This document shows, piece by piece, positions 61,638-64,000 of a stretch of 64,000 bases of DNA. The stretch spans positions 3,720,001 through 3,784,000 of the forward strand of contig NZ_CP074405.1 in NCBI RefSeq assembly GCF_018388445.1. The letters run 5' to 3'. This stretch comes from Cellulomonas wangleii. Lineage in GTDB: Bacteria; Actinomycetota; Actinomycetes; Actinomycetales; Cellulomonadaceae. Below the pieces are notes generated by a model. It was not told the DNA's origin. It did not search any database and saw nothing but the letters and a program-made list of their open reading frames with translations. Within the stretch, counting starts at the first letter, position 1, and every line of letters begins with the position of its first letter. The position numbers were made by a program, and so were the translations under genes.

Positions 61638-63872
61638 ATGTTCGACCACGTCGACCCGTTCATCGGCACCGATGCCACCGACCTGCCCGCGCCCACGGGC
61701 CTGGCCGCGACGTGGTGGTGGCCCAAGCCGCAGGTCGGCAACACGCACCCCGGCGCGACGTACCCGCTGGGCATGGTGTCGGCCTGCGCGTACTCCGGGG
61801 CATACCCCACGGGCTACGGCCGCTACGACCTGTCGACCGAGGGGCAGCCGCCGGTGCTGCACGACCGGCTGGTGGCCAGCGGGTTCACGCACTTCCAGCA
61901 GTCCGGCACGGGTGCGATCCGCAAGTACTACAACTACTTCCGCGTCACCCCGATGCTCGGCCCGCTGGACGACCTGGGCCGCGCGTGGGAGATCGTCGAC
62001 GAGGTCGCGCGCCCCGGGTACTACGCCGCGACGCTCGAATCGGGGATCCGCGCGGAGATCACGGTCGGCCCCAAGTCGGCGGTGCACCGGTACACGTTCC
62101 CCGCGCACCACGACGCGCGGCTCGTCATCGACTTCTCCCTCGGCGGGCTGGACATCCCGTACGGCCGGACCATCCCGCTGCGCGCGCACCTGGCGTCGGT
62201 AGGCCCCGGGTGCGCGGAGGGCGAGATCGTCGTCGAGGGGGCGCCGCTGGCCGTGCGGGTCGAGTGCGACGCGCAGCACTGGCGGCAGCTGCTCTGGTAC
62301 GACCGGCGCCTCATGCCCGGCGGCACGCGCCTGGACTTCGACCGGATCCGCCCCACGACGCTGCGCCCGTTCGGCCTCATGTGGGCCGGGCCCACGGAGC
62401 CCGGGCAGGTGGTCGAGCTGCGGTTCGGGTTCTCGCTGCGGGGCGTCGAGCAGGCCGCGACCACCCTGGAGCGGGAGTGCGGCCCGGACCCGCGGCTGTC
62501 GTTCGAGCGGCGGCGGGCCACCACGGAGGGCGCGTGGCGCGAGCACCTGGGCAAGGTGCAGGTCGACACCCCGTCGACGGACAAGGCCACCGTCTTCGGC
62601 ACCGCGCTGTACCACTCGCTGATCAAGCCGTGCCTGGCACCCGACGAGTCGCCGTTCTGGCCCACGCCCGGGCCGTTCGCGTTCGACCTGTCGACCATGT
62701 GGGACATCTACCGCACCCAGCTGCCGCTGCTGACGGCGCTGGCGCCGGACCGGGCCGTCGAGCTCGCGAACGCGCTGCTGCAGATCGCCGAGGAGGAGGG
62801 CAACCTGCCCATCGGCTACCGCATGGCGCGCGGCGCCGACCGGTTCAGCCGGCAGGGGTCCGCCCTGGCGCACACGTTCCTGGCCGACCTGTGCGCGCTG
62901 GGCCTGCCGGGCGTCGACTGGGACTGGGCGCTGGTGCACATGCACGACGACCTGCGCCGCACGTACGGCGAGGAGTTCCTGCTGCACGGCCGCACGCACC
63001 CGATCAGCCACACGCTCGACATCGCGTTCGGGTACTGGTGCACGGCGATCGTCGCGGGGCGCGTCGGCGACCTGACGCTGGTCGACCAGTTCGGGCCGCT
63101 CGCCGCGCGCTGGGCCAACGCCTTCGACCCGGAGACGGGCCTGCTGGTCGACTCGACCTACTACGAGGGCGGCCGCTGGAACTACTCGTTCCGGCTGATG
63201 CACGACATGGCGTCCCGCATCGCGCTGGCGGGCGGCGACGACGCCTTCACGACGATGCTCGACCGGTTCTTCGGGTTCGGCGCCGACCCGGTGAAGCAGC
63301 CGGGGCTGCACCCGGACGTCGAGGAGATGGCCGCCGGGTACGGGCTGCACCGCTTCGAGGGCCTCAACAACGAGCCCGACATGGAGGCGCCGTGGTCGTA
63401 CATGTACGCCGGGCGCCCGGACCGCACCGCCCAGGTGGTGCACGACGTCGTGCAGCAGCAGTTCGGCGCCGGCCGCGGCGGGCTGCCGGGCAACGACGAC
63501 TCCGGCGGGCTGTCGTCCTGGTACGTCTGGGCGTCGCTGGGGCTGTTCCCCGTCGCGGGGCAGAACCTGTTCCTGCTCAACGCGCCCGCGTGGCGCGAGG
63601 CACGGCTCGACGTCGGCGGACGCCCGCTGACCGTCGAGACGACGGGGTTCGTCGAGCCGGAGCCCGGCGGCCCCGTGCAGCACGTGCAGTCGGTCCACCT
63701 GGACGGGGTCCCGCTGGACCGTCCGTTCCTGACGGGCGGCGAGCTGCACTCCGGCGGCCGCCTGCTCATCGGCCTCGGCCCGGAACCGTCGGGCTGGGGC
63801 ACGCAGCACCGACCACCCAGCGCGCGGGCGCCGCACGTCGACGTCCCGCTCCCCCGCCTCACCCTTCCCTGA
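61638..63872 (+). CDS. Glycoside hydrolase family 92 (alpha-mannosidase-type)
   Basis: 744 residues from the ATG at 61638, with AGGAGG six bases upstream. GH92 enzymes are calcium-dependent exo-alpha-mannosidases. Signatures: FDHVDPFIGTDA and GNTHPGATYPLGMVS at the N-terminus, FDLSTMWDIYRTQLPLL, and GLPGNDDSGGLSSWYVWASL with LGLFPVAGQ near residue 620. No signal peptide is seen, so it probably works inside the cell on imported manno-oligosaccharides. The 288 bases before it hold no gene. Confidence 0.93.
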   Translation: MFDHVDPFIGTDATDLPAPTGLAATWWWPKPQVGNTHPGATYPLGMVSACAYSGAYPTGYGRYDLSTEGQPPVLHDRLVASGFTHFQQSGTGAIRKYYNYFRVTPMLGPLDDLGRAWEIVDEVARPGYYAATLESGIRAEITVGPKSAVHRYTFPAHHDARLVIDFSLGGLDIPYGRTIPLRAHLASVGPGCAEGEIVVEGAPLAVRVECDAQHWRQLLWYDRRLMPGGTRLDFDRIRPTTLRPFGLMWAGPTEPGQVVELRFGFSLRGVEQAATTLERECGPDPRLSFERRRATTEGAWREHLGKVQVDTPSTDKATVFGTALYHSLIKPCLAPDESPFWPTPGPFAFDLSTMWDIYRTQLPLLTALAPDRAVELANALLQIAEEEGNLPIGYRMARGADRFSRQGSALAHTFLADLCALGLPGVDWDWALVHMHDDLRRTYGEEFLLHGRTHPISHTLDIAFGYWCTAIVAGRVGDLTLVDQFGPLAARWANAFDPETGLLVDSTYYEGGRWNYSFRLMHDMASRIALAGGDDAFTTMLDRFFGFGADPVKQPGLHPDVEEMAAGYGLHRFEGLNNEPDMEAPWSYMYAGRPDRTAQVVHDVVQQQFGAGRGGLPGNDDSGGLSSWYVWASLGLFPVAGQNLFLLNAPAWREARLDVGGRPLTVETTGFVEPEPGGPVQHVQSVHLDGVPLDRPFLTGGELHSGGRLLIGLGPEPSGWGTQHRPPSARAPHVDVPLPRLTLP

Positions 63873-63977
63873 CGGGGCTGGGCCGGCCTCCCGCCCCCGC
63901 GCGAGGGCTGTCCACCCCCACCCACCCCCCTCTCTCCCCCCCGAGAGGGCGAGCCAGCCACCTGAGAGGACGACGCC

Positions 63978-64000
63978 GTGGACACCACTGCCGCCCGCCC
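63978..64000 (+). CDS. Start of a further gene (partial)
   Basis: GTG GAC ACC ACT GCC GCC CGC begins seven bases after GAGAGGA and reaches the right edge. Only seven codons are visible, so the product cannot be named. The start is supported by the ribosome binding site and by its place behind the GH92 gene. Confidence 0.45.

Noticed and set aside
63900..63960. C-rich tract before the last gene as a possible terminator or repeat array
   Set aside because: The run of C and CCCACC units is low complexity without a stable inverted repeat. GGGCTGTCC and similar pieces do not pair convincingly.

Overview
The window is very GC-rich DNA with tightly packed, often 4-base-overlapping genes, frequent GTG starts and an actinobacterial gene repertoire (BREX type 2/Pgl, WXG100-like and EspG-like proteins, TIGR03086-type protein, MT0933-like antitoxin, GH92). 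A Cellulomonas-like member of the Micrococcales is the most likely source, but that is an inference from gene content. No rRNA, tRNA, CRISPR array or intact transposase was seen.

Region 1 (1-15722, minus strand) is a BREX type 2 phage-defence operon: pglW, pglX, pglY, pglZ, an unnamed gene, then the start of brxD, which runs off the left edge. Genes overlap or nearly abut, so the set is probably one transcript. PglX is the DNA adenine methyltransferase, PglW the NERD/kinase protein, PglY and BrxD the ATPases and PglZ the phosphatase-fold protein. The central part of pglX is clearly poorer in G+C than the rest, and the unnamed gene between pglZ and brxD carries the same C-terminal module as PglZ.

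Region 2 (15944-22277) holds a divergent trio (small membrane protein, PUA/EVE-like protein, multi-pass membrane protein), then a two-gene minus operon: an ADP-ribosylglycohydrolase/dual-specificity-phosphatase fusion and a partner. The two share a module present three times. A frameshifted gene follows.

Region 3 (22437-38950) is a plastic area of secreted proteins, lipoproteins and type VII-like substrates. It contains a lipoprotein/secreted-protein pair, a VapBC-type module, several small orphan genes, and a 1.2-kb tandem duplication that left a truncated, frameshifted toxin-like gene beside an intact lipoprotein. A nine-gene minus-strand operon (37714 to 30082) with EspG-like, WXG100-like and DUF6571-like proteins follows. 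Remnants of at least two more paralogues lie here. No type VII core ATPase or membrane component is present in the window.

Region 4 (38958-51558) is mostly housekeeping and transport: an EI24 protein, an MT0933-like antitoxin, two APC permeases, a third lipoprotein/secreted-protein pair, an MMPL exporter divergent from a two-component system, and an arginine deiminase behind a decayed ArcD antiporter gene.

Region 5 (51643-55838) is a second WXG-led locus: a WXG100-like partner, a 714-residue multidomain candidate polymorphic toxin with an unrecognised C-terminus, a candidate immunity gene and a further unknown gene, plus a PIN-domain remnant. Region 6 (55861-64000) has an Old Yellow Enzyme-family reductase, SodC, small metabolic and resistance-type genes, a truncated HIT protein and a GH92 glycosidase.

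A short motif resembling CCGGTnnTGTCCGTnTTCGG lies upstream of five of the lipoprotein or WXG-type transcription units scattered over 33 kb, which suggests they are co-regulated.
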